Below, one piece after another: positions 51,300 to 59,509 of a stretch of 64,000 nucleotides of DNA. Within the stretch, counting starts at the first letter, position 1, and the number at the start of each line of letters is the position of its first letter. The stretch is taken from assembly GCA_051814705.1 (NCBI GenBank), contig JBPWQW010000004.1:62001-126000 (forward strand). Reading direction: 5' to 3'. Source of the stretch: Geojedonia sp051814705 (GTDB lineage Bacteria > Bacteroidota > Bacteroidia > Flavobacteriales > Flavobacteriaceae). The translations under genes and the position numbers were made by a program. The notes under the pieces are model-generated. The model searched no databases. It worked only from the letters and a program-made list of their open reading frames with translations, and was not told the origin of the DNA.

Positions 51300-51323
51300 T
51301 TTTTGATTTTTATGAAGTACAAT

Positions 51324-51974
51324 TTAATTCGACGAAGCATCCCATTCACTTGGGTTAGCATTCCATTTTGTCAAAACGCTCTTTTCTTTAGCTGTAATAT
51401 ATTTGGTTTTTAGAGCTTGATCCAAAAGGTGTTCGTAATTGCTTAGGGTATATAAGGTTACTTTTTCGGCTTTAAAATTGGTTGAGGCCACATCAAAACC
51501 ATATGAAAAAATAGCAGCCATTCCTTTAATATTAACTTGGGCTTCCTTTAAAGCTTTTACTGCATTTAGGCTACTTGTTCCTGTGCTTATCAAATCTTCA
51601 ACCACCACCACGCTTTGACCTGCTTCAATATGGCCTTCAATTTGGTTCTTACGGCCATGACCTTTTGCTTCTGGCCTCACATAAATAAAAGGGAGTCCCA
51701 AAAATTCGGCTACCAAAACTCCAATACCAATGGCACCAGTAGCCACACCAGCAATAACATCGGGTTTCCCAAAGGTGTTTTCAATGTGTTTGGACAATGC
51801 GGACCTCACGTAGTTTCTAATCGGTGGATAGGATAGCACCATTCTGTTGTCACAATAAATTGGGGATTTCCATCCAGATGCCCAAGTAAAGGGCTCATTG
51901 GGTTGTAGCTTTATCGCTTTGATTTTCAATAATAAATCGGCGGTTTCCTTTGCGGTATGTTCATCAAATATCAT
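51324..51974 (-). CDS. pyrE: Orotate phosphoribosyltransferase
   Basis: The 216-residue enzyme converts orotate and PRPP to OMP in pyrimidine synthesis. It has the N-terminal hood WASGWKSPIYCDNRMVLSYP, GVATGAIGIGVLVAEFLGLP, the flexible loop Lys region RPEAKGHGRKNQIEG and the PRPP-binding motif VVVVEDLISTGTSS. It is divergent from the Nudix gene. Confidence 0.95.
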   Translation of the reverse strand: MIFDEHTAKETADLLLKIKAIKLQPNEPFTWASGWKSPIYCDNRMVLSYPPIRNYVRSALSKHIENTFGKPDVIAGVATGAIGIGVLVAEFLGLPFIYVRPEAKGHGRKNQIEGHIEAGQSVVVVEDLISTGTSSLNAVKALKEAQVNIKGMAAIFSYGFDVASTNFKAEKVTLYTLSNYEHLLDQALKTKYITAKEKSVLTKWNANPSEWDASSN

Positions 51975-52081
51975 GGCACAAAACTACACAATTTTGGGAA
52001 ATGAGTTTAAAATTAATTTTAAAACTGCTGGTCATAATTCAAAAAATGATATTTTTACCAGCATTAAAGACTAACCAATAG

Positions 52082-52663
52082 ATGTATAAAGTATTCGTAA
52101 ACGATAAACCTATTGTTTTAACTACACTCGTTTGTAAAGAAACTGACTTTAAAAATTACCTTTTAAAAACGGTTAAGATTGGAAAAGTCATTAAGGAATT
52201 AAACAAAACCTCCATTAAAGAAATAAGACTTATTGGAAAAAAGGAGGAAAAGCTACTAAAAAAGTTTTTAAAGAAATTACCCAAGGTGGTTGCTGGGGGT
52301 GGAAAAGTCTTTAATGATAAAGGTGAAATCTTATTTATTTTTAGAAATGGTAAATGGGATTTGCCTAAAGGGAAAGTTGATGGTAAAGAAACCATTGAAG
52401 CTGCGGCATTACGTGAGGTGGAAGAAGAGACGGGAGTGACGGACCTTAAGATTATTAAACCATTGGAGACTACGTATCACATATTTAAACGCAATGGTCG
52501 ACATAGAACAAAAATAACCCATTGGTTTGAGATGCAATCTTCCTATACAGGTGCCTTAGTACCCGAAGAAATAGAAGGCATTACAAAAGTAGAGTGGTTA
52601 AATGCGGAACAGACCAAAACTGCATTGGAAAACAGTTATGCCAATATTAGGGAGTTGATGTAG
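52082..52663 (+). CDS. Nudix hydrolase
   Basis: This 193-residue protein carries the Nudix box GKVDGKETIEAAALREVEEE followed by TGV, with all catalytic Glu residues. About 70 residues precede the domain (MYKVFVNDKPIVLTTLVCKE), an extension typical of a Bacteroidota subgroup. FRNGKWDLPKGK resembles diadenosine-polyphosphate or nucleotide hydrolases, but the substrate cannot be assigned. Confidence 0.88.
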   Translation: MYKVFVNDKPIVLTTLVCKETDFKNYLLKTVKIGKVIKELNKTSIKEIRLIGKKEEKLLKKFLKKLPKVVAGGGKVFNDKGEILFIFRNGKWDLPKGKVDGKETIEAAALREVEEETGVTDLKIIKPLETTYHIFKRNGRHRTKITHWFEMQSSYTGALVPEEIEGITKVEWLNAEQTKTALENSYANIRELM

Positions 52664-52749
52664 GCATATCAGTCGTATCCCTGTTTAAATGAATGATGGT
52701 AAACTGTATTTAACAAATATAAAATAGTAAAGAACGATAAAATTAAGCG

Positions 52750-52757
52750 TACCTTTG
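52750..52757 (+). promoter_or_regulatory. Probable -7 element of the DEAD-box helicase gene
   Basis: TACCTTTG, identical to the rpsL -7 element, lies 54 bases before the helicase ATG. No good TTTG is present at the usual distance. Confidence 0.45.
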
Positions 52758-52811
52758 CCGCTTAATAAAAATGGCACTATAAATAAGAATGTCATTTGAT
52801 AGAACATTTAT

Positions 52812-54089
52812 ATGTCATTTAATTCATTAGGTTTATCTGATGCCCTATTAAAAGCGGTCAGCAAACAAGGTTATCAAGAGCCCACCCCAATACAACATAA
52901 AGCCATTCCTTTAATATTAGAACGTAAAGATGTCATGGCTTCTGCACAAACAGGAACAGGTAAAACTGCAGGGTTCACCTTGCCAATTTTGCAAATCTTG
53001 TCCCAAGAGCCACCTTTAAGACATCGTCCAGTAAGAGCTTTGGTGTTAACGCCAACACGGGAACTTGCAGCGCAAATTTTTGAAAACATTAAACAATACA
53101 GCGCATTTTTAGATATTAAAAGCACTGTGATTTTTGGTGGAGTTAATCAAAATCCGCAAGTCATGGCACTAAGACAAGGAGTTGATATTTTAGTGGCAAC
53201 ACCAGGAAGGCTGCTCGATTTGAATAACCAACGTGTGTTGTCATTAGCTAAAATTGAGATTTTGGTTTTGGACGAGGCTGATAGAATGTTGGATATGGGT
53301 TTTTTACGGGATATTAAAAAAATCATGGCGCTCATGCCAGCTAAACGTCAGAATTTGTTGTTTTCGGCTACCTTTTCTAAAGACATCAAAGCCTTGGCAA
53401 ATGACATTTTGCACCATCCTATTTTGGTTGAAGCTACTCCAGAGAATTCTACAGTTGATGCCATTGAACAAAAGGTCTACTTTGTAGATAAAGGACAAAA
53501 GCCCAATGTACTAGTGAAACTCATTATAGAAGGAAAATGGGAACAAGTTCTAGTATTTACACGTACTAAACATGGCGCCAATAAGCTCACTAAAAAACTT
53601 ATTAGCAATAGTATTTCGGCGTTGGCCATCCATGGTAATAAAAGCCAAGGTGCTAGAACCAAAGCATTGTCAGAATTTAAGAGCGGACGCATACATGTTT
53701 TGGTAGCTACAGATATTGCTGCACGTGGTTTGGATATTCCATTATTGCCTCATGTGGTTAATTTTGAATTGCCTAATATTTCTGAAGACTATGTGCATAG
53801 AATTGGCAGAACGGGTAGAGCAGGAGCGAGTGGAGAAGCAGTTTCTTTAGTGAGTGCAGAAGAAAGAACCTATTTGAGAGATATTGAAAAATTGGTTGGC
53901 ATGCGAATTCCGAGTGAACGCTTGGAAGGTTTTGAACCCATAGAGCAAGTTGTTGAAGAACAACCAAAACAACAGCAAAGATCTCAAGGCAATTCCTCTA
54001 GGTCGAATACTAATCGCAATAGAAACCGAAATAGAAATTACCAACCTAAACGTAATACTGAAAGAAGGTCTGATCCTAATAGGAAATAA
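52812..54089 (+). CDS. DEAD-box RNA helicase (RhlE-like)
   Basis: The 425-residue protein has the full DEAD-box set: Q motif (SKQGYQEPTPIQHKAIPLIL), motif I ASAQTGTGKTAGF, Ia PTREL, II VLDEADRML, III SAT, V VATDIAARGLDIP and VI YVHRIGRTGRAG. The last 45 residues are a disordered basic tail rich in Asn, Arg and Gln (NRNRNRNRNYQPKRN), which should bind RNA. RhlE-type helicases help ribosome assembly and RNA decay. VF530 follows after 11 bases. Confidence 0.95.
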   Translation: MSFNSLGLSDALLKAVSKQGYQEPTPIQHKAIPLILERKDVMASAQTGTGKTAGFTLPILQILSQEPPLRHRPVRALVLTPTRELAAQIFENIKQYSAFLDIKSTVIFGGVNQNPQVMALRQGVDILVATPGRLLDLNNQRVLSLAKIEILVLDEADRMLDMGFLRDIKKIMALMPAKRQNLLFSATFSKDIKALANDILHHPILVEATPENSTVDAIEQKVYFVDKGQKPNVLVKLIIEGKWEQVLVFTRTKHGANKLTKKLISNSISALAIHGNKSQGARTKALSEFKSGRIHVLVATDIAARGLDIPLLPHVVNFELPNISEDYVHRIGRTGRAGASGEAVSLVSAEERTYLRDIEKLVGMRIPSERLEGFEPIEQVVEEQPKQQQRSQGNSSRSNTNRNRNRNRNYQPKRNTERRSDPNRK

Positions 54090-54100
54090 ATTAATTCGTT

Positions 54101-54322
54101 TTGCAACAGCCCAATAACCCGTTACATGGCATCACGCTAGAGAAAATCCTTACCGATTTGGTGGCCCATTACGGTTGGGAATACATGGGGTACACCATAA
54201 CTATTCGTTGTTTTACCCAGGATCCTTCCATAAAATCGAGTTTAAAGTTTTTAAGACGGACGCCTTGGGCCAGAACTAAAGTTGAGAATTTATATCTTAA
54301 AATGTTAAAAGCGAACATTTAA
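54101..54322 (+). CDS. VF530 family DNA-binding protein
   Basis: This 73-residue protein matches VF530/DUF2132: QQPNNPLHGITLEKILTDLV, HYGWEYMGYTITIRCF, DPSIKSSLKFLRRTPWARTK. The family binds DNA by structural evidence; its function is unknown. The start is a TTG at 54101, since an in-frame stop lies at 54092-54094 and no ATG or GTG precedes the conserved N-terminus. It is probably co-transcribed with the helicase. Confidence 0.88.
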   Translation: MQQPNNPLHGITLEKILTDLVAHYGWEYMGYTITIRCFTQDPSIKSSLKFLRRTPWARTKVENLYLKMLKANI

Positions 54323-54326
54323 TATT

Positions 54327-54989
54327 CTAATTTTCTTCTTCCTCTTCAAAATCGATAACGATAGCATCAAATTCTGCTTTGATAAATTCGTCTCTACTTA
54401 TCCAATACTCCGAAGTAATCAGTTCGAACGTAGGATTACCTTTAGATTCTAAAATCCAGATAATGTCTTCGGCTTCATCAAAAGCTTCTTTGCCTGCAAG
54501 TTGATTCGAGAATAAGCGCTTAATGACATTGCTTTTAGCCAAAGTTGAATCGAAGGCTTTTAAGACAATTTCTTTAGTAATGTCGTTATCGGGTGTGATT
54601 TCAAATTCGACAATAGTAGCTTTTGCATTGGGAAATGTACCGTTATAAGCTTTATGGAGTAATTGGTTAATGTTAAACAATTGATGATGTAAAGAAATAT
54701 CAGCGTATTCTTCTGATATTTTATCCAATAACATGTCGTTGGAAATTTGATCGATTTGATTTTCATTTAAAACCTCAGACAGCTTAAAATCTAAAATTAT
54801 TGCAGCTGCTTCTTCGGGCTTGAAATCTGAAATGGCCATAAATAATAGCTCTTCCAATTCTTCAGGTTTTGATTTGGCACCATCTTCAAATCCAAATCGA
54901 TTCAATAATTCGATAAAATCACTTGGGGTCCAAGCATTGTGCAACGCTTCAACCGATTGGACCTTGTTTATTATAATATGATAGTTCAT
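54327..54989 (-). CDS. Conserved acidic protein coupled to trpA, function unknown
   Basis: I do not recognise a named family. The 220-residue cytoplasmic protein is strongly acidic, with a helical N-terminal half (TPSDFIELLNRFGFEDGAK, SKPEELEELLFMAISDF) and a C-terminal half containing EAFDEAEDIIWILESKGNP and a final run DFEEEEEN. It has no signal peptide or membrane segment. It overlaps the trpA stop by 4 bases (ATGA type), so it is translated as the last gene of the trp operon. Whether it takes part in tryptophan metabolism is unknown. Confidence 0.7.
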   Translation of the reverse strand: MNYHIIINKVQSVEALHNAWTPSDFIELLNRFGFEDGAKSKPEELEELLFMAISDFKPEEAAAIILDFKLSEVLNENQIDQISNDMLLDKISEEYADISLHHQLFNINQLLHKAYNGTFPNAKATIVEFEITPDNDITKEIVLKAFDSTLAKSNVIKRLFSNQLAGKEAFDEAEDIIWILESKGNPTFELITSEYWISRDEFIKAEFDAIVIDFEEEEEN

Positions 54990-55759
54990 GATCTCATTTT
55001 TTTTACAAATTCATCAATTGTATTGATGCCATTTGTGGTTATATGTTTGATAAACTCACTTCCAATAATAGCGCCTTTTGCAAATTGAGTGGCTTGAGTA
55101 AAGGTTTCGTGATTATTAATGCCAAAACCCACAATTTGGGGGTTGTTAAGTTTCATATTGGCAATGCGTTTAAAATATTCAGTTTGTTCATCGCCAAATC
55201 CGGATTGACTACCGGTAACACTCGCGCTACTGACCATATAAATAAATCCCTTGGAGATAGAGTCGATAAAACGAATGCGTTCAGTTGAGGTTTGTGGCGT
55301 GATCAAAAAGATGTTGATTAAACCATATGTTTCAAAAATAGTTTTGTACTGTTCATTATAAACATCAACGGGTAAATCAGGAATGATTAGACCATCAATG
55401 CCAATTTCTTGACACTTTTTACAGAAGGCTTCCACACCAAATTGTAAAATAGGGTTGAAATAGCCCATGATGATTAAGGGAATAGTCACCGATTTTCTAA
55501 TGTCTTTTAATTGATTGAACAACACTTCGGAAGTCATCCCGTTTTTCAAAGCTTGTGTTGAGCTCGCTTGAATGGTTGGGCCATCGGCCAAGGGATCACT
55601 AAAAGGCAAACCGATTTCAATCATATCGACGCCATTTTTCTCCAAATTTTGAATTATTGAAACGGTATCGTTAAGGTCTGGATAACCAGCGGTAAAATAC
55701 ATGGACAGTATTTTTTTGTCTTCTTCAAGTTTTTTATTGATTCTATTCATATTTGTCAT
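54986..55759 (-). CDS. trpA: Tryptophan synthase alpha chain
   Basis: This TIM-barrel subunit splits indole-3-glycerol phosphate to indole. Catalytic Glu and Asp lie in MIEIGLPFSDPLADGPTIQA. Also present are LIIMGYFNPILQFGVEAF, the loop IIPDLPVDVYNE, VSSASVTGSQSGFGDEQTEY and the phosphate-binding VGFGINNHET. Two starts are possible: the ATG at 55759 (MTNMNRINKK) lies inside a palindromic repeat, while that at 55750 (MNRINKK) lies just past it and may be the ancestral start. It is coupled to the downstream acidic-protein gene. Confidence 0.96.
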   Translation of the reverse strand: MTNMNRINKKLEEDKKILSMYFTAGYPDLNDTVSIIQNLEKNGVDMIEIGLPFSDPLADGPTIQASSTQALKNGMTSEVLFNQLKDIRKSVTIPLIIMGYFNPILQFGVEAFCKKCQEIGIDGLIIPDLPVDVYNEQYKTIFETYGLINIFLITPQTSTERIRFIDSISKGFIYMVSSASVTGSQSGFGDEQTEYFKRIANMKLNNPQIVGFGINNHETFTQATQFAKGAIIGSEFIKHITTNGINTIDEFVKKMRS

Positions 55760-55821
55760 TTTAAGGAGTAAAACGACTGAAAAATCTTATCATAAGATTT
55801 TTCACTACGTTCTGAATGACA
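55755..55821. repeat. Palindromic element between trpB and trpA
   Basis: TGTCATT (55755-55761) and AATGACA (55815-55821) form the ends. An inner 11-bp perfect stem is made by GAAAAATCTTA (55779-55789) and TAAGATTTTTC (55793-55803) with the loop TCA. The element fills the trpB-trpA spacer, and the upstream trpA ATG is part of its end. Elements with TGTCATT ends and an AAATCTTA-type core occur repeatedly in flavobacterial spacers. Confidence 0.7.
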
Positions 55822-55827
55822 CTCCCT

Positions 55828-57009
55828 TTATAAATTAAAATAGTTGATATACGTTTCCAAATCCTTATCTCCACGACCTGATAAACTCACTACAATAATG
55901 TCGTTTGGATTAAATTTTTTCTGTTCAAAAATAGCTAGGGCATGTGCGCTTTCAATAGCGGGAATAATGCCTTCCAATTGACAAAGTTCCAACCCTGCAG
56001 TCATAGCTTCAGCGTCTGTAATCGAAATAAATTCTGCACGCCCCGATTTGTATAAATGAGCATGCATGGGACCAACTCCAGGATAATCCAATCCTGCCGA
56101 AATGGAATATGGTTCTGTTATTTGCCCGTCCTTGGTTTGCATTAATAAGGTTTTACTGCCATGAATGATGCCCTCTTTTCCTAATACCGAAGTCGCGGCA
56201 CTTTCGCCAGAATCCACACCCAAACCAGCAGCCTCAACAGCAATCAATTTTACAGCGGTATCTTCCAAAAAATGATAGTAGGCTCCAGCAGCATTACTAC
56301 CACCACCTACACAGGCTACCACATAATCAGGTTTTGTGGTCCCTTCATGCTCTTTTAATTGCCATTGAATTTCTTCTGAAACAACCGATTGAAAGCGTGC
56401 CACCATATCGGGATAAGGATGCGGCCCAACCACACTGCCAATAATATAATGGGTATTTACGGGGTTATTGATCCAATCTCGAATGGCTTCATTGGTGGCA
56501 TCTTTCAAGGTTCTACTTCCTGATAGAGCAGGAACTACTTTAGCACCCAGCATTTTCATACGGGCTACGTTTGGTGCTTGTCTGGCAATGTCAATTTCGC
56601 CCATATAGACAATGCATTCCAAACCCATAAGTGCACAGACTGTGGCTGTAGCCACCCCATGTTGTCCTGCACCGGTTTCAGCAATGATTCGCGTTTTGCC
56701 AAGGCGTTTTGCCATAAGAATTTGCCCAATGGTATTATTGATTTTATGTGCTCCAGTGTGGTTGAGGTCTTCTCGCTTTAAATAGATTTTAGTGTTGTAT
56801 TTTTTACTTAAGCGTTTGGCAAAATAGAGTGGGGAGGGACGACCAACGTAATCTTTTAAAAGCTGGTCGAATTCCTTTTGAAACTCGGGTTCAGCCATGA
56901 CTTTTACATAGTTTTGTCGTAATGCTTCCACATTGGGATAGAGCATTTCTGGAATGAAGGCTCCGCCAAATTCACCATAATAGCCTTTGTTGTCAATTTT
57001 GTAATTCAT
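55828..57009 (-). CDS. trpB: Tryptophan synthase beta chain
   Basis: The 393-residue PLP enzyme joins indole and serine to tryptophan. It starts MNYKIDNKGYYGEFGGAFIP. The PLP Lys lies in LNHTGAHKINNTIGQ (about residue 87), AETGAGQHGVATATVCALMG binds the amino acid, and VACVGGGSNAAGAYYHF holds the phosphate. The COMM-domain segments and the closing LSGRGDKDLETY are intact. This is the TrpB1 form that works with TrpA. It overlaps trpF by 4 bases. Confidence 0.97.
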   Translation of the reverse strand: MNYKIDNKGYYGEFGGAFIPEMLYPNVEALRQNYVKVMAEPEFQKEFDQLLKDYVGRPSPLYFAKRLSKKYNTKIYLKREDLNHTGAHKINNTIGQILMAKRLGKTRIIAETGAGQHGVATATVCALMGLECIVYMGEIDIARQAPNVARMKMLGAKVVPALSGSRTLKDATNEAIRDWINNPVNTHYIIGSVVGPHPYPDMVARFQSVVSEEIQWQLKEHEGTTKPDYVVACVGGGSNAAGAYYHFLEDTAVKLIAVEAAGLGVDSGESAATSVLGKEGIIHGSKTLLMQTKDGQITEPYSISAGLDYPGVGPMHAHLYKSGRAEFISITDAEAMTAGLELCQLEGIIPAIESAHALAIFEQKKFNPNDIIVVSLSGRGDKDLETYINYFNL

Positions 57010-57710
57010 GATGGCAAATGTGTTTTAAATGCTTTAAGTTTTTCTATATGTTTTAAGCCTGGTTCGCGTTCGAATTTACTATTGACATCAATGGCGTAAC
57101 AGTATTTGGATTCTTGGCTTTGGAGGAATGACAGGACATGTTCTGTTTCTTCCAGTCCAATCCCTCCACTTAAAAAATAAGGTTTGGTTGACGGATAATC
57201 TTTTAAAACCTTCCAATTAAAGGTATAACCATTTCCGCCAGGTAATTTCCCTTTAGTGTCAAACAAGTAATAATCACAAACGGCTTCGTAAGGTTTTAAA
57301 AGATTGAAATCAAAATCATCTTTGATTGAAAACACCTTGATGATTTCAACGCTCTCCTGGTCATACTGTTTTAATTGACTGCAAAATTCTGGAGATTCTT
57401 CACCATGTAATTGAATGGCATCCAAACGATATGTTTTTACTTTTTTAGAGATTTCTTCAATGGAAGCATTGACAAAAACTCCTACTTTTTTAATGGATGG
57501 TGGAAGTTTTGGAAGGGTGCCTTCAAAAAAACGTGCTGATTTTTCATAAAAAATAAAACCAAGATAATCCGGTTGAAGTTTGGCCACTCCAATCAAATTC
57601 TCTTGATATTTCATGCCACAGACTTTTAGCCTCACCCTAGCCCTCTCCACGGGAGAGGGAACTATTATGTGTTTATTTTCATTTTTTTTTGTCATTTTAA
57701 TAAAAAGCAT
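57006..57710 (-). CDS. trpF: Phosphoribosylanthranilate isomerase with repeat-derived N-terminus
   Basis: This TIM-barrel enzyme isomerises phosphoribosylanthranilate. The core is normal: LKVCGMKYQENLIGVAK with the catalytic Cys, LGFIFYEKSARFFEG, GVFVNASIEEI, FLSGGIGLEETEHVL and AIDVNSKFEREPG with the catalytic Asp. The family usually begins two or three residues before LKVCG. Here the frame is open for about 25 more residues, and VPSPVERARVR is encoded by a palindromic repeat (57630-57662). Translation could start at a GTG at 57635, giving MRLKVCGMK, with GGAGAGG of the repeat as a possible ribosome-binding site, or at ATG codons at 57710 or 57695. I give the longest form. Confidence 0.9.
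   Translation of the reverse strand: MLFIKMTKKNENKHIIVPSPVERARVRLKVCGMKYQENLIGVAKLQPDYLGFIFYEKSARFFEGTLPKLPPSIKKVGVFVNASIEEISKKVKTYRLDAIQLHGEESPEFCSQLKQYDQESVEIIKVFSIKDDFDFNLLKPYEAVCDYYLFDTKGKLPGGNGYTFNWKVLKDYPSTKPYFLSGGIGLEETEHVLSFLQSQESKYCYAIDVNSKFEREPGLKHIEKLKAFKTHLPS
57630..57662. repeat. CCCTCTCC-GGAGAGGG palindromic element at the trpF 5' end
   Basis: CCCTCTCC (57641-57648) and GGAGAGGG (57652-57659) pair perfectly around ACG, preceded on the plus strand by CTCACCCTAG. It lies within the open frame of trpF and fits directly against its conserved core. Two relatives lie at 57714-57742 and 59510-59538. Confidence 0.85.
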
Positions 57711-57713
57711 TTT

Positions 57714-57742
57714 CTTCTCCTTTGGAGAAGTTAGAGGAGGCT
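57714..57742. repeat. CTTCTCC-GGAGAAG palindromic element at the trpC/trpF junction
   Basis: CTTCTCC (57714-57720) and GGAGAAG (57724-57730) pair around TTT. On the minus strand it reads CCTCTAACTTCTCC..., the same layout as the other two trp-operon copies but in reverse orientation. The trpC stop codon (57731-57733) and last two or three codons belong to the element. Confidence 0.8.
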
Positions 57743-58510
57743 TATAAATTGTTTAGCACTTTCACCTGCATTATCCGTTTTCATAAAATTTTCACCTATT
57801 AAAAAGCCTTGGTAGCCGTAAGATTGCAGTTCTTTTATGGCTTCAATACTACTAATTCCACTTTCTGAAACTTTAATAAAATCATCAGGAATAAGCAAAC
57901 TTAATGATTTACTGGTTTCCAGACTTACTTCAAAAGTTTTAAGATTGCGATTGTTTACCCCTATCAGATCTACCGATTCAAATAAGGATTTTTTGAGTTC
58001 TTTATCATTATGCACCTCCAGTAAAACTTCTAATTCTAAGCTTTTTGCCAATTCAGAATACGCCTTGAGTTCCTCTTTTGAAAGTATAGCGGCAATCAAT
58101 AAAATAACATCAGCACCATAGGCTTTTGCTTCAATAATTTGATAAGGATCTATGATAAATTCTTTCCGTAACAAGGGTAATTTACAACTTGCCCGAGCGG
58201 TTAATAAATCGTCCAAGGAGCCTCCAAAATATTTTCCATCGGTGAGGACAGACATACCACAAACACCAGCTTTTTCGTAACCTTTTGCGACATCAAACAC
58301 GTTTAAATTTTGATTGATAACGGATTTTGAAGGTGAACGCCGTTTGTGCTCTGCAATGATGCCTGACGAGCTTGATTTTAAATTTTGGACGAGTGAAATG
58401 CTGTCTTTATCAAACAACACCGATTGTTCCAATTGCTCAATGGGAATCAACTTTTTTCGAAGTTCGACTTCCTTGAGTTTATCGGCCACTATGTTCTCTA
58501 AAATATTCAT
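57731..58510 (-). CDS. trpC: Indole-3-glycerol-phosphate synthase
   Basis: The 259-residue TIM-barrel enzyme cyclises CdRP to indole-3-glycerol phosphate. It shows ILENIVADKLKEVELRK at the start, the catalytic Lys in IIAEHKRRSPSKSVIN, LPLLRKEFIIDPYQI, VLLEVHNDKEL, VGVNNRNLKTFEV-type sequence (LIGVNNRNLKTFEVSLE) and VSESGISS. It is not fused to trpF. The last codons and the stop come from a palindromic element. The start is 2 bases after trpD. Confidence 0.96.
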   Translation of the reverse strand: MNILENIVADKLKEVELRKKLIPIEQLEQSVLFDKDSISLVQNLKSSSSGIIAEHKRRSPSKSVINQNLNVFDVAKGYEKAGVCGMSVLTDGKYFGGSLDDLLTARASCKLPLLRKEFIIDPYQIIEAKAYGADVILLIAAILSKEELKAYSELAKSLELEVLLEVHNDKELKKSLFESVDLIGVNNRNLKTFEVSLETSKSLSLLIPDDFIKVSESGISSIEAIKELQSYGYQGFLIGENFMKTDNAGESAKQFISLL

Positions 58511-58512
58511 AG

Positions 58513-59505
58513 TTATTTACTTAATTCTACCAATGTTTTAAAACTTTGTTTTGCATTTCCCCTCATTAGCGATTCTTTTGCCATTTGAAAACTATCCATT
58601 ATAGCTGTCTTTTTTACGGTTGAAATGGCCAATGCGGCGTTGGCACAAACTACATTATTTTGGGCTTCTGTGCCATTACCCTCTAAAACTTGAGTAAAAA
58701 TTTTGGCCGATGAGGCTACGGAATCTCCTCCATAAATTTCTTTTTGCTGTAATTCAGAAACACCAAAATCTGAAGCACTTAAAACCTGTTCAGTTTGGTT
58801 ATTAATGACTTTTGCAGGCCCAGTTAATGAAATTTCATCATAACCATCCAAAGCGTGAACAACACTGTAATTTTTATCGGTATTTTGGTAAAGATAGCTA
58901 TACATTCTTAAGAGTTCCAAACTAAACACCCCGACCATTTGATTTTTGGGAAACGCAGGATTGACCATGGGTCCCAACATGTTAAAGAAGGTTTTTACTC
59001 CCAATTCACGCCGTATTGGAGCGACATTTTTCATGGCTGGATGAAATAGTGGAGCGTGTAAAACACAAATAGTGGCTTTGTCCAAACACTGTTTCAAAAA
59101 ATCAATATCGTTGCTAAATTTTATACCTAAATATTCCATAACATTTGATGAGCCACAAGCCGAAGATACGCCGTAATTGCCGTGCTTGGTGACTTTAACT
59201 CCCGCGCCTGCCGTCACAAACGATGCGAGCGTTGAAATATTAAAGGTGTCTTTTCCATCACCTCCTGTGCCGCATAAATCAACGGTATTGCAGTCTTCAA
59301 AATGTACTGGAACACATAATTCCAATAAGGCATCTCTAAATCCTTGAAGCTCATCAATGGTTACGCTACGCATCATGTAAACGGTCAGAAATGATGCAAT
59401 CTGGCTTTGGTTATAGTCACCTTTTGAGATGTTGACCAACACCTGTTTAGCTTCCTCACTTGAGATGCTTTCTTGATTGATAAGTCTATTTAATATTTGT
59501 TTCAT
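58513..59505 (-). CDS. trpD: Anthranilate phosphoribosyltransferase
   Basis: This 330-residue enzyme transfers the phosphoribosyl group of PRPP to anthranilate. The PRPP/Mg site is GTGGDGKDTFNISTLASF; KHGNYGVSSACGSSNVMEYL and NVAPIRRELGVKTFFNMLGP bind anthranilate, and VVHALDGYDEISLTGP is also present. It is a stand-alone TrpD, not fused to TrpG. The ATG lies 5 bases from a palindromic element that fills part of the 93-base gap from trpG. Confidence 0.97.
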   Translation of the reverse strand: MKQILNRLINQESISSEEAKQVLVNISKGDYNQSQIASFLTVYMMRSVTIDELQGFRDALLELCVPVHFEDCNTVDLCGTGGDGKDTFNISTLASFVTAGAGVKVTKHGNYGVSSACGSSNVMEYLGIKFSNDIDFLKQCLDKATICVLHAPLFHPAMKNVAPIRRELGVKTFFNMLGPMVNPAFPKNQMVGVFSLELLRMYSYLYQNTDKNYSVVHALDGYDEISLTGPAKVINNQTEQVLSASDFGVSELQQKEIYGGDSVASSAKIFTQVLEGNGTEAQNNVVCANAALAISTVKKTAIMDSFQMAKESLMRGNAKQSFKTLVELSK

Positions 59506-59509
59506 TCCT

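Noticed and set aside
52790..52831. A 13-codon frame (MSFDRTFICHLIH) overlapping the helicase start in another frame
   Set aside because: It duplicates the ATGTCATTT of the true start by chance-like repetition, has no regulatory codon run and no hairpin nearby.
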